Assembly (NCBI GenBank): GCA_018401955.1
Contig: JAGYJT010000001.1
Coordinates: forward strand, 1-64,000
Origin: Chitinophagales bacterium
GTDB taxonomy: Bacteria > Bacteroidota > Bacteroidia > Chitinophagales > CAIOSU01
Reading direction: 5' to 3'
DNA: 64,000 bases
A model generated the notes under the pieces. That model ran no database searches. It had not been told where the DNA came from and saw nothing but the letters and a program-made list of their open reading frames with translations. Below are positions 32,594 through 41,879 of the stretch, piece by piece; position 1 is the first letter of the stretch; each line of letters starts with the position of its first letter. The translations under genes were made by a program, and so were the position numbers.

Positions 32594-35377
32594 TTAAAAG
32601 GCACTGTCAAACACGTTCTTTTTGCGAGAGAGCTTAAGCTCTTGCAGCACCTGCGATTTTACATTGAGCTGTATAGCATACGTTTGGCGCTCCAGTGGAA
32701 AAGGCACCCAGTTAAAGCTCAACATCCAGCAGTGCATATCGCGTATTACATTCATACTGGCGTATACCAAACTGTTTTTTGAGAAATCAAAAGCTGCCGA
32801 AACATCCACTTTCCATTTGCCTGTAATAGTTACATCGGCGCCCAAGGTTACACTATTGCTGGTTATTACCAGCGTATCGGCATTGTTGGCCACACCCCTA
32901 CGCATACCAAAGTTGTAGTTAAAATTAAAGCTCCAAGGCACATTAAAATCGTAGTAATTATTATAGTTGGCCATGATAATGTCGCGCTCTTGCTCTCGAC
33001 CTTGTTTCACGTTTGGCGCATCGCTACTACCTTGGTTTGAGCGGAAACTACTTCCTATGGTAAAGTTGAAGCTTCTCATTTTGGCCAACCGGCGCTCCTC
33101 TTGCCATAAAAAACGGTCAACCTTTACGTTTCGCTCATCATAAAAATATGGGTCGAGCACGGTATTGAAGTTAATATTGAGCTTGCCAAACAAAGTGGTG
33201 TTCATATTCATAGATAATGGTGCAAGCTTTAATGAATCAGCAGCAAAATTATAGTTGGTATTAAAAGAGAAGTTATCAATCAGTTTAATTTTCTTTTCGT
33301 TCTTGATGGTGTCGTCCTTGGAGAACACCTTCAGCTCTAGGTTATTGGTTACGTTTATACCCAAGCTCATTTGCTCGCCCACTGGCGGTGCCCCAAATAA
33401 AGATTGCACGGGTTCGTATATTGAGTATCGCTGCGTTTCGCCTTCTATACTAGTTTGAACCTCCTTATAATACCCCCACTTAGGTTTACTAAAATCAGGA
33501 CGATAGGTAAAGGTAAGTGTTGGGGTCATTACATGCCTTATTGCTTTTAGCTTGCTGTTTTTAAACTGCAACATGCCAAACAATTTGGTGGTAACGGCGG
33601 TTTGGAAATTAAAGTCGCGAGCCGGTTTAAACTTGTAAAAAGTATCAGACACCACGGTACCATATATCGTGTCGATAGTGGTAACAGTGCTATCACCAAT
33701 TAGCTCAGTAGTGGTTACAAATCTGGTAGTTGGGTCCCAGTCTTTCTGCACGTTTTTAATGTACCAAGTTTCGTTGTAATTAAAACGAGGGTTTACGGTA
33801 AAGTATTTAAATATCCTGAAGTTGCTACCTATCGGTATGTTGTGTTTCATACCCGTTTTCATGTCTTCAAAAGTCTTTACACTTAAAAAGTTAGAATCAA
33901 TAGCCTCAATACGGTTGGCTATGTTGGCGGTATAACCCACTGTTATGGTTTCGTACCAAGCCTTTTTACTGGCCGGTATTTTACGTTGAAAAGGCGCAAT
34001 AGTAGTTATCGAAAAATTGATATCGGGCAAGGTGAGGTTTACGGTACGGTTCACTAAGTTTTGATCATGCCGAATGTTTACACCAAAATTATACGGTTTT
34101 CCTGCCCACGATTTGCTGTACGATATGTTTGAGTTTAGCGTGTTTCTTATTACTTGGTCTTGGTTGGTGTTGTTGGTATTTCTATCGTAGGTAGAGGTAC
34201 CAAAATTGGCATTTGCCGAGAACCTACTACCAGGGCGCGCCTTGCTATCTTGGTTATGCGACCAAGTAACCCTAAAGTCGTTAATAACATTAAAAGTTGG
34301 AGCCTCTACGTCACCAGTTCTGTTTCGGTTATAACCTAGCATAAGGTTGCCATTAAACTTATACCGCTTGGTATACCGCATGGTATTGCCCAGCCCCCAG
34401 CTGCCATTGGTATATATAGAGCCCGTTAAGGCCATATCAAAATACTCGCTTACATGAAAATAGTATCCCCCGTCCCTAAAAAAGAAACCCCTGTTTGCCT
34501 CTGCGCCGTATTGTGGTAATATAATACCAGAGCGGCGAGTCTTTTGTATTGGGAAGATACCAAATGGCGCAAACAGCGGAGTCGGGATGTCGTGAATAAC
34601 CAAATTGGCCGGGCCCGAAACGATAACTTTATCAGGCACCAGCTTTAGTTTTTTGGCATTTATGTAAAAATGCGGATGGTCTAGGTCGCAAGTGGTATAC
34701 TTGCCGTTTCGGGCGTACCACTCTTCATGCTCGTTGCGCTTAATGGTATCAGCATGTATATATCCCTCCCCTTCTTGTGTGCGGGCCTCAATTACCTTGC
34801 CTTTTTTGGTTTTAAAGTTGTACATAATGGTTTTGGCCAAGTACTCACTTTCATTATCCTTAAACTTGGCTTTTTCAATTGGGTTACCCAACGAGTCAAG
34901 CTTTGACTGAGCCGTAACCATATTATTGGCCCAATCTAATTGAATGTAATACGCCTCAAGGGTAAGGTCTTTATATTTTATCACCGCATTGCCATACAGG
35001 TGCACTTTTTCGTCCAATATATCATAAATCAAAGAGTCGCTGGCGTTATACTGCACATCAGCATCAAATGAGTCTGCTGATACTTCATACATCATCTCGT
35101 CGGGCGTAAGCGGCCTAATGGTATCAAGGGCACTAAAGGCTGTATCTTGCACAATCGAGTCGTTTGGCAATACCACCAAGCTAGTATCCGTTGTATTAGT
35201 CGACAGCGAATCAGACAACCTAAGCTTCCCGCCCTTTTTACTGTTAGGAATAGTATCCACAGGCAGCCCTACCCAGTGGTCGGTTTCGTACACCAAATAG
35301 GACAAAACAGGGTTTGCACGGGTATATAACCCAACCGCAAATGCAAGTAATATCAACAAACCCAGCTGCCTCGCCAA
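32594..35377 (-). CDS. lptD: Outer-membrane LPS-assembly protein LptD-like
   Basis: 927 residues. The start is TTG at 35377; a stop lies just upstream in frame and no ATG occurs before the hydrophobic leader (LLILLAFAVGLYTRA). An N-terminal OstA/LptA-type beta-jellyroll (about 100-260; VHLYGNAVIKYKDLTLEAYYIQL) is followed by a large C-terminal beta barrel ending in Phe (DSAF). This is LptD, the outer-membrane barrel that inserts lipopolysaccharide with LptE. Disulfide cysteines typical of E. coli LptD are not obvious. Divergent from the amidase gene with only 36 nt between. Confidence 0.9.
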   Translation of the reverse strand: MARQLGLLILLAFAVGLYTRANPVLSYLVYETDHWVGLPVDTIPNSKKGGKLRLSDSLSTNTTDTSLVVLPNDSIVQDTAFSALDTIRPLTPDEMMYEVSADSFDADVQYNASDSLIYDILDEKVHLYGNAVIKYKDLTLEAYYIQLDWANNMVTAQSKLDSLGNPIEKAKFKDNESEYLAKTIMYNFKTKKGKVIEARTQEGEGYIHADTIKRNEHEEWYARNGKYTTCDLDHPHFYINAKKLKLVPDKVIVSGPANLVIHDIPTPLFAPFGIFPIQKTRRSGIILPQYGAEANRGFFFRDGGYYFHVSEYFDMALTGSIYTNGSWGLGNTMRYTKRYKFNGNLMLGYNRNRTGDVEAPTFNVINDFRVTWSHNQDSKARPGSRFSANANFGTSTYDRNTNNTNQDQVIRNTLNSNISYSKSWAGKPYNFGVNIRHDQNLVNRTVNLTLPDINFSITTIAPFQRKIPASKKAWYETITVGYTANIANRIEAIDSNFLSVKTFEDMKTGMKHNIPIGSNFRIFKYFTVNPRFNYNETWYIKNVQKDWDPTTRFVTTTELIGDSTVTTIDTIYGTVVSDTFYKFKPARDFNFQTAVTTKLFGMLQFKNSKLKAIRHVMTPTLTFTYRPDFSKPKWGYYKEVQTSIEGETQRYSIYEPVQSLFGAPPVGEQMSLGINVTNNLELKVFSKDDTIKNEKKIKLIDNFSFNTNYNFAADSLKLAPLSMNMNTTLFGKLNINFNTVLDPYFYDERNVKVDRFLWQEERRLAKMRSFNFTIGSSFRSNQGSSDAPNVKQGREQERDIIMANYNNYYDFNVPWSFNFNYNFGMRRGVANNADTLVITSNSVTLGADVTITGKWKVDVSAAFDFSKNSLVYASMNVIRDMHCWMLSFNWVPFPLERQTYAIQLNVKSQVLQELKLSRKKNVFDSAF

Positions 35378-35387
35378 AATTTTGCGT

Positions 35388-35395
35388 TATTTTTG
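35388..35395 (+). promoter_or_regulatory. -7 element of the amidase promoter
   Basis: TATTTTTG matches TAnnTTTG; the predicted start leaves a leader of about 15 nt before ATG 35414. No -33 TTG at the usual distance is visible. Its whole upstream part would lie in the lptD 5' end. Confidence 0.45.
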
Positions 35396-35413
35396 TGGTA
35401 TAGTTAGGTAATA

Positions 35414-36652
35414 ATGGGCGCTAAAATACAAAAGCTAAACGATACCCTATTGAACGCTAAACGTATCATCATATTATTGTTGGTTGCAATCATGGTTTCG
35501 TTACCAGTGGTTAACTTTTCGCTGCCAAGCGAGAACGAAGACTACAAGATTGATACTGTTGTAATTGATGCTGGGCATGGCGGGCACGACCCCGGTACCA
35601 TAGGCTATTCAAAAACCCACGAAAAAACCATCGCTTTAAAAGTAGCGTTGAAACTGGGAGGGTACATTAAGGAGAGTTTTCCGGATGTAAAAGTGATTTA
35701 CACCCGCGACAAGGATGCCTTTGTAGAGCTGCACGAACGCTCAAACATTGCCAATAAAAACAAGGCCGATTTGTTTATCTCCATCCATTGCAATGCCTTT
35801 AGCTCTAGTGCAGCATACGGCACTGAGGTGTTTGTATTGGGCCTACATAAGGAAAAAGACAACTTGGATGTGGCCATGCGCGAAAACTCAGTGATTTTGC
35901 AAGAGGATGACCATGAAAGCAATTATGATGGTTTCGACCCTAAGTCAACAGAGGCACTCATTATGATGTCGTTAGCTACTGGTGCATACCTTGAGCAAAG
36001 CATTAGTTTAGCCCAAAAAATAGATAGACAATTTAAAGAAAAAGTGCACCGTAGCAGCCGAGGTATAAAGCAAGCGGGGTTTGTGGTACTATGGAAAAGT
36101 GCCATGCCAAGCGTATTAGTGGAGCTGGGATTTATAAGCAACAAAAATGAGGAGGCTTTTTTAACTACCGAAGAGGGGCAAGCCTATATGGCATCAGCCA
36201 TTTACCGCGCATTTAAGGAGTACAAGTTGGATTATGATCAAAACGGGCCTAAAGGCTTGACCGATACAGAAATGCCAAAACCCGTTGAAGAAGAGCCCAA
36301 GAAAACACCTGAACAACCTAAGCCTGCGGTAACACCAACACCTGCACCACCCAAAACCGACCCTAAACCAGTGGTAACTCCACCAGCACCTGCAAAAGAC
36401 AAAGCGGAATTTAGAATCCAGTTTTTAGCATCGGATGTTGAGTTGCCCAAAGATGCTTCGGAGCTTAAAAAGGTAAAGAACTGGATGATGGTAAAAGAAG
36501 GCGTGTACTACAAATATCAAGCAGGGCCTACTTACACCTACGATGAAGCACTGCAACTGCAACGCCAGGTGCGGGCACATTTCCCTACGGCGTTTATGGT
36601 GGCCTATAAAAACGGTAAGCGTATAGATATTGCAGACGCCAAGAAACAGTAA
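35414..36652 (+). CDS. N-acetylmuramoyl-L-alanine amidase (Amidase_3) with SPOR-like tail
   Basis: 412 residues. N-terminal membrane segment, then the zinc amidase domain (about 46-275) with IDAGHGGHDPG, DLFISIHCNAF and VLVELGFISN carrying the ligands and catalytic Glu. A Pro/Lys/Thr-rich linker (about 285-340) joins a C-terminal domain (FRIQFLASD, YKYQAGPTYTYDEALQLQ) of SPOR-like character. It cleaves the lactam-peptide bond of peptidoglycan during cell separation. First gene of a plus-strand envelope cluster with an MCE protein and an OstA-like protein, an order common in Bacteroidota. Confidence 0.92.
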   Translation: MGAKIQKLNDTLLNAKRIIILLLVAIMVSLPVVNFSLPSENEDYKIDTVVIDAGHGGHDPGTIGYSKTHEKTIALKVALKLGGYIKESFPDVKVIYTRDKDAFVELHERSNIANKNKADLFISIHCNAFSSSAAYGTEVFVLGLHKEKDNLDVAMRENSVILQEDDHESNYDGFDPKSTEALIMMSLATGAYLEQSISLAQKIDRQFKEKVHRSSRGIKQAGFVVLWKSAMPSVLVELGFISNKNEEAFLTTEEGQAYMASAIYRAFKEYKLDYDQNGPKGLTDTEMPKPVEEEPKKTPEQPKPAVTPTPAPPKTDPKPVVTPPAPAKDKAEFRIQFLASDVELPKDASELKKVKNWMMVKEGVYYKYQAGPTYTYDEALQLQRQVRAHFPTAFMVAYKNGKRIDIADAKKQ

Positions 36653-36786
36653 CCGATGCAGTATAATATACCGATTATCTGCTTCAAATTGTTTATTACA
36701 CAATATATTACTGGTCCAATCGACCATTGGCTATGTACTAGTAAATACTTTTAGCTAATTTTACCCTTTGACTAAAACTGCTCCCG

Positions 36787-37767
36787 TTGAAAATATCTGA
36801 TGAAACCAAGGTTGGCATAATGGCAGCATTCGGTATAGCCATAATGATAATAGGCTATAGCTTCCTAAAGGGCAATAATGTTTTTGACAAGTCCATTAAG
36901 GTGTATGCAGTATATGAACGCATTGATGGGCTTACTCAAAGCAGCTCGGTAGTTGTAAATGGTTATGGTATAGGGCGTGTAGGCAAAATACACATGATGC
37001 CAGATGGCCGCTTACTTACCGAAATTAAAATTACAGACGAAACCGTAAGGATACCCAAGGATGCCACTGCCAAACTAGTGAGTCTTGATATTATGGGTAC
37101 CCGCGCCATACAAATAATACTGCCTGACGACCTTTCGGCAGGTTACATTGAGTCAGGCGATACGCTTACATCTGCACTTGAACCTAAGCTCGCTGACATG
37201 GTAAACGAGCAGATTGCACCGTTGAAAAGTAAAGCAGAAGGCTTAATATCTTCGGTAGATACCGTAATGACGGTGGTACAGGGTATATTAGGCAACAACT
37301 CTATTAACAATAGCTTGACCAATGTAGAATCAGCAACCGCCAAGTTTGCCATCCTTGCTAAACACATCGATTCGCTACTGTTAAGTGAGATGCAATCCAT
37401 CCAAGGTATCATTCGCCATTTAGAGGGAGTATTGGCCATAGTAGAGCGCAACGGTGATAACCTAGACTCTACTTTTACTAACCTCAATCATCTTACTGGC
37501 TCGCTAGCTGATGCAGATATTGCTGGTATGATTAACACTTTAGACAGCACGCTTAACCATGCCAAGATATTGCTGAAGCAAATAAATGAGGGTGAGGGCA
37601 CTGTGGGCTTGCTGTTGAGAGACCGATCAGTATACGACAACCTTGAAAAAGCCACCGCTGACCTTGATAGCCTCTTGATAGACTTTAAAGAGTCGCCAGG
37701 AAGGTATATCCATTTCTCTGTTTTTGGTAAGAGCGACAAGCCAAAGGAGAACAAGAAGAAAAAGTAA
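36787..37767 (+). CDS. MCE/MlaD-family lipid-transport protein
   Basis: 326 residues. The start is TTG at 36787; homologues begin with the same MKIS-ETKVGI pattern, so the TTG is credible. One membrane helix (about 9-28), then the MCE domain (about 35-120; VYERIDGLTQSSSVVVNGYGIGRVG), then a long helical region. MlaD-type proteins form hexameric rings that carry phospholipid between membranes. The 134-nt gap from the amidase contains no array and no clear promoter. The ABC components MlaE/MlaF are not in the window. Confidence 0.9.
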   Translation: MKISDETKVGIMAAFGIAIMIIGYSFLKGNNVFDKSIKVYAVYERIDGLTQSSSVVVNGYGIGRVGKIHMMPDGRLLTEIKITDETVRIPKDATAKLVSLDIMGTRAIQIILPDDLSAGYIESGDTLTSALEPKLADMVNEQIAPLKSKAEGLISSVDTVMTVVQGILGNNSINNSLTNVESATAKFAILAKHIDSLLLSEMQSIQGIIRHLEGVLAIVERNGDNLDSTFTNLNHLTGSLADADIAGMINTLDSTLNHAKILLKQINEGEGTVGLLLRDRSVYDNLEKATADLDSLLIDFKESPGRYIHFSVFGKSDKPKENKKKK

Positions 37768-37820
37768 TACCGCACATTGGCTTACTTTTTGCACATTGAG
37801 GGTCAAATTCCTAATATCAA

Positions 37821-39491
37821 ATGATAATAAGGCTAGTATTTGCTCTTTCCCTGTTTTGCACTTCGTTTTCTGCCACACAAGCGCAGGAGAAGAAAAAAAT
37901 TGAGATACTAGGGGCTGATGTGCTTACTACCGGCACCATAAACGGTGAAAAAGTCCGTAAGCTTATCGGTAACGTAAAAATGAAGCAGGACGATGTATAC
38001 ATGGACTGCGACAGTGCCTACTTTTATACCAACCGTAATGCTACCGACGCCTTTGGTAATGTTTACATTCACCAACAAGATTTACAGATTTATGCTGATT
38101 CGCTAAAGTATAATGGCGATGACCGTATTGCCGACCTATTTGGCAATGTGCGCCTTATTGAGCCTAGGATGAACCTCACAACCAAACGGCTTACTTACAA
38201 CATGGTGACCAAAACTGCCAAATACAGTATGGGCGGGCATGTAGTAAACGACCAAACCGACTTAGTTAGCCAAACAGGTTATTACAACTCTGAAAGCAAA
38301 ATGGCTTTTTTTAGGCACGATGTAAAACTGGTAAACCCCAACTATACCCTAGAGTGCGATACCCTGGGTTATAATATGGATACCGAAACCAGCTACTTTT
38401 ATGGCCCTACCAATATAACTACCAGCGATAGTAAAATATACTGCGAAAGTGGCTGGTATAATGGTAAAACCGAAATATCATCTTTCGGAAAGAATACGAT
38501 ACTAGACAACCCACCACAGATACTATACGCGGATAGCCTTTACTACGAAAAGAAAAACGGATACGGCGAGGCATATTATCACTTTGATTGGGTAGATACT
38601 AGCCAAAACATTGTGATGAGCGGCGGTAAGGCTATCTTTTTTGAAAAAACAGACTCCATTACTGCCACAGAAAAGCCGTTGCTTACTTACGTGCTTGATG
38701 GCGACTCGCTGCATATTGCCGCCGATACCCTTATCAGCCGAAAAGATACGGTTGAGGAGCGCGAGCTTTTTGCATATCACAAGGTGCGCCTCTATAAAAG
38801 TGATTTACAAGGTAAATGCGACTCGCTGGTGTATGCCTTTCGCGACTCTACTATACGCATGTACCGCGAGCCAATTTTATGGGGCGATGATAGCCAAATG
38901 ACGGGCGATACCATATACCTGTACATGAAAAACAACCAAATGGACCGGGTAGAGCTGTTCCCTAAAGGGTTTATCATCAATGAGTCGTTCCCTAAGCTAT
39001 ACGACCAGATAAAGGGTAGGCATATTTGGGGCTACTTTGTTGATGGTGACTTAAACAATATGCACGTGGTGGGTAATGGTGAAAGTATCTATTTTGGCAA
39101 AGATGAGCGAAAAGCCTTTTTGGGTATTAATAAAGCAGCATGCAGCGAGATGTGGATTTACCTAAAAGAAAACAAAGTAAGCCGCATTAAATTTTATACC
39201 AAGCCCACAGCCACCTTCCACCCGATACAGCTGGTAAACCCCGAAACCTTTAAGCTAGAAGATTTCAATTGGCGCTACGAACAGCGGCCTAAAAGCAAAG
39301 AGGACTTGCTTACCGAGCCAGTAGCAGACACAACTAGCAGTGCCATAAACGAGGTAAATACCAAAAAAAAGGGGTCAAAGATTGGTATGTCTCCTATCGA
39401 GGAGGTAATAGAAGACACCTTACCCCTGCCTGCGCCGTTACCTGTAACCAATGAAACGGACACCGTAGCACCTGAGCCAATTAAGCCCTAG
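37821..39491 (+). CDS. OstA/LptA-like periplasmic protein
   Basis: 556 residues. Signal peptide (ends ATQAQ), then stacked OstA-type beta-jellyroll repeats (VRKLIGNVKMKQDDVYMDCDSAYFYTN; IADLFGNVRLIEPRMNLTTKRLTYN) and a Pro/Thr-rich tail. Likely part of the periplasmic bridge that hands lipopolysaccharide to LptD, or a related lipid carrier. It is cotranscribed with the amidase and MCE genes. Its TAG overlaps the stop of the next, converging gene in a CTAG palindrome. Confidence 0.9.
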   Translation: MIIRLVFALSLFCTSFSATQAQEKKKIEILGADVLTTGTINGEKVRKLIGNVKMKQDDVYMDCDSAYFYTNRNATDAFGNVYIHQQDLQIYADSLKYNGDDRIADLFGNVRLIEPRMNLTTKRLTYNMVTKTAKYSMGGHVVNDQTDLVSQTGYYNSESKMAFFRHDVKLVNPNYTLECDTLGYNMDTETSYFYGPTNITTSDSKIYCESGWYNGKTEISSFGKNTILDNPPQILYADSLYYEKKNGYGEAYYHFDWVDTSQNIVMSGGKAIFFEKTDSITATEKPLLTYVLDGDSLHIAADTLISRKDTVEERELFAYHKVRLYKSDLQGKCDSLVYAFRDSTIRMYREPILWGDDSQMTGDTIYLYMKNNQMDRVELFPKGFIINESFPKLYDQIKGRHIWGYFVDGDLNNMHVVGNGESIYFGKDERKAFLGINKAACSEMWIYLKENKVSRIKFYTKPTATFHPIQLVNPETFKLEDFNWRYEQRPKSKEDLLTEPVADTTSSAINEVNTKKKGSKIGMSPIEEVIEDTLPLPAPLPVTNETDTVAPEPIKP

Positions 39492-40489
39492 GGCTCTGGC
39501 TGAGGTTCTGGCTCTGGCTCAATATAGATGGGTGTAGGCTCCTGATTAATATCGCCATGTACATTTTTTGATGCATCGGGCAGTGGCGGGTTGCCCCTAT
39601 CAATAGTTAGCTCGTAAACATTGCTAATGTAATTCCATTTGCCATCCTTCCATTCAAACGCATCGTAGCTACCATCAGGTATTAATGATATTGGCACATC
39701 TTTACCAAATGCATGGGTTGATTTGATATGGTCGAATACCACAATGTTGTCATCAGGGTTATAGTTGAGGGTTAGCTTGGCATCGAATTTATAATAAACA
39801 AAAAACCTAGTAAGCGGCTTTCTTACAGGGTACGGAAACTCCTGTGCAAAGGTATCTGGTATTTCAAATATTGGTGCACCAAACACAGGCTTACTATCTT
39901 CAAAGTGCAGCACATCCATCACCTTTACGTGGCTAAACAAATCGTTGCCATCAAAGCCGAATAAAGTATAATAGGTTTTGCCTTTCGCCTTGGTCTCAAC
40001 CATATTATAATAATAGGCTCCATACCAGCAACTAGGCGATAACAAGGTATCTTGAGGGTTAGCGATAGAGTCAGTTCTATCAATAAGCGGGTATAGTTTC
40101 AAGTCTTTGTTGTTCATTTGTATAGTACCAAAATAGCGATACGACCCGCCGTCTAACGCCACCTGCCAAGTAAAAATCCTGAAGCTACTATCGGCAGGAT
40201 ACAAGGTAGAGATAATGGGCACCGAATCGAACGGATAATTAAATGAGCCCGGTACCTTAAGCGCTTCTACAAACTTAGGTATAAAGGTATAGCAAGCGCG
40301 CATGCGCTCTAGGTTTGAGGTGTCGGTAAACATCACAAACGACAGCGGGTTAAGTTCTTCTTCGGCCATTTTCAACTTATCCCTATTTTCTTGGGTAAGT
40401 TCAACCGAAACTTTTCCAGAACCCTTCTTTTTACCTTGCCCAACGGCAAAAAACGGCAACAACACCAATAACAATATTATGTACTTCAT
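39488..40489 (-). CDS. Uncharacterised exported protein with Pro/Glu tail
   Basis: 333 residues. Signal peptide 1-18 (ends AVGQ). A soluble domain of about 280 residues follows with no recognised family (segments WQVALDGGSYRYFGTIQM, YYFFGFDGNDLFSHVKVMDVL-like). The C-terminus is an acidic Pro repeat (EPEPEPQPEP). Start ATG clear. It overlaps the OstA-like gene by 4 nt in a tail-to-tail arrangement. Periplasmic or outer-membrane location is likely; function unknown. Confidence 0.78.
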   Translation of the reverse strand: MKYIILLLVLLPFFAVGQGKKKGSGKVSVELTQENRDKLKMAEEELNPLSFVMFTDTSNLERMRACYTFIPKFVEALKVPGSFNYPFDSVPIISTLYPADSSFRIFTWQVALDGGSYRYFGTIQMNNKDLKLYPLIDRTDSIANPQDTLLSPSCWYGAYYYNMVETKAKGKTYYTLFGFDGNDLFSHVKVMDVLHFEDSKPVFGAPIFEIPDTFAQEFPYPVRKPLTRFFVYYKFDAKLTLNYNPDDNIVVFDHIKSTHAFGKDVPISLIPDGSYDAFEWKDGKWNYISNVYELTIDRGNPPLPDASKNVHGDINQEPTPIYIEPEPEPQPEP

Positions 40490-40507
40490 AGGGCAAAGTT
40501 AATGAGC

Positions 40508-40535
40508 GTAACCTGTGATAAGTAACTAGTAAATA
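40508..40535. repeat. Degenerate 7-nt array (GTAACTA family)
   Basis: Four heptamers GTAACCT, GTGATAA, GTAACTA, GTAAATA in the gap between the exported protein and cinA. Shares GTAACTAG with the array at 3280. No facing arm is seen. Confidence 0.55.
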
Positions 40536-40585
40536 GATTCCTTTATTGTGGGTGTAGCAAATACTTTGCCACACACCGTTTAAAA

Positions 40586-41827
40586 TCAAATCTTTACCAG
40601 GTACCTTCTAAACAGTTCAAGTGCCATTAGGGCAGTGAGTTCTATATTTTGATGGCGATTGCCCTTAAACGATAACTTCTTGGTACGCATATCAGTTGGC
40701 GAACCATAGGCCACCCAAACGGTTCCTACTGGTTTATCAGGCGTGCCCCCGTCTGGTCCAGCAATGCCCGAAGTGGCTATACCGTAGTCGGTGCCCAATT
40801 TACTGCATACACCCAATAGCATTTCGCGCACGGTTTCTTCACTTACAGCACCGTGGTTATCCAGCGTTTCTTGTTTTACACCAAGCACTTCTCGTTTCGA
40901 ATCGTAGGTATAGCTCACCACGCTACCATAGTAGTATGCTGAGCAACCAGGCACAAGCGTAAGCTGACTGGCAATATATCCACCCGTGCAACTCTCAGCT
41001 GTAGCAATGGTTTTACCTTTTTCCAAAAGTAGCTTACCCACTACTGCTTCCAGCTTGTCTTCATCAAAACCATATATACAGTGGTCAATTTGGGTAACCA
41101 GTTTAGTTACTTGTTCATCAAGCTGTTGCTGTACGGTGGCCCTATCGGTGCCATGTGCAGTTAGGCGCAGCTTTACCGACCCAATATTGGGTAAGTAGGC
41201 CAACTTAATGTTGGCTGGTAAGTTATCTTCAAATATGGCAATCTCCTCTGCCAAAAAAGACTCTCCCTTACCAGCGGTAAGTATATGTTTATGCACAATT
41301 ACTGGCAACCTAAAGTACTGCTTCACCTTGGGCAACACCTGCTGTTGCATTAGTGCCTCCATTTCAAACGGCACGCCTGGCATAGATACGAATGCTTTAC
41401 CGTTTTTTTCAAACCACATACCCCAAGCAGAACCTCTATCGTTGCGCAATGGTGTGCAAGCTTCGGGCATCAAGGCTTGGTCAATGTTTGACTGTAGCAT
41501 GGGCCTGTTTCTACTTGCAAAAAATGCTTCAAGTAGTGCCAATATCTCAGGGTTGCTAACCAATTGGGTATCAAAATATTGAGCTAGGGTTGATTTGGTA
41601 ATGTCGTCTTTAGTTGGGCCGAGGCCACCGGTAATAAGCACTAAATCAGATGCCTGTTCAGCCCTGGCAACTGCCTCCAATATGGCGGCCTTCTCATCGC
41701 TAATAGACAGTATTTCGCGCACTCTGATACCTAATAGGGCCAGCTCTCTACCCATATAAGCCGAATTGGTATCAACAGTTTGACCATACAACAATTCATC
41801 GCCGATGGTAATGATGGTGGCTTGCAT
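40586..41827 (-). CDS. cinA: CinA-family protein (competence/damage-inducible, NMN amidohydrolase)
   Basis: 413 residues. N-terminal MoaB/MogA-like domain (GDELLYGQTVDTNSAYMG, ITGGLGPTKDD) and C-terminal amidohydrolase domain (TAESCTGGYIAS, SGIAGPDGGTPDKPVGTVWVA). Full-length CinA hydrolyses NMN to nicotinate mononucleotide and can have ADP-ribose pyrophosphatase activity. Cytoplasmic. Confidence 0.94.
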   Translation of the reverse strand: MQATIITIGDELLYGQTVDTNSAYMGRELALLGIRVREILSISDEKAAILEAVARAEQASDLVLITGGLGPTKDDITKSTLAQYFDTQLVSNPEILALLEAFFASRNRPMLQSNIDQALMPEACTPLRNDRGSAWGMWFEKNGKAFVSMPGVPFEMEALMQQQVLPKVKQYFRLPVIVHKHILTAGKGESFLAEEIAIFEDNLPANIKLAYLPNIGSVKLRLTAHGTDRATVQQQLDEQVTKLVTQIDHCIYGFDEDKLEAVVGKLLLEKGKTIATAESCTGGYIASQLTLVPGCSAYYYGSVVSYTYDSKREVLGVKQETLDNHGAVSEETVREMLLGVCSKLGTDYGIATSGIAGPDGGTPDKPVGTVWVAYGSPTDMRTKKLSFKGNRHQNIELTALMALELFRRYLVKI

Positions 41828-41879
41828 ATTGGTATATTTTACCAGTAAAGTTAATGGATGTAGGGTTGCGATTGAAAAA

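Noticed and set aside
36653-36786. Possible heptamer remnant and promoter in the amidase-MCE gap
   Set aside because: GTACTAGTAAATAC resembles the GTAACTA array but the period breaks, and TACCCTTTG has one base too many for TAnnTTTG.
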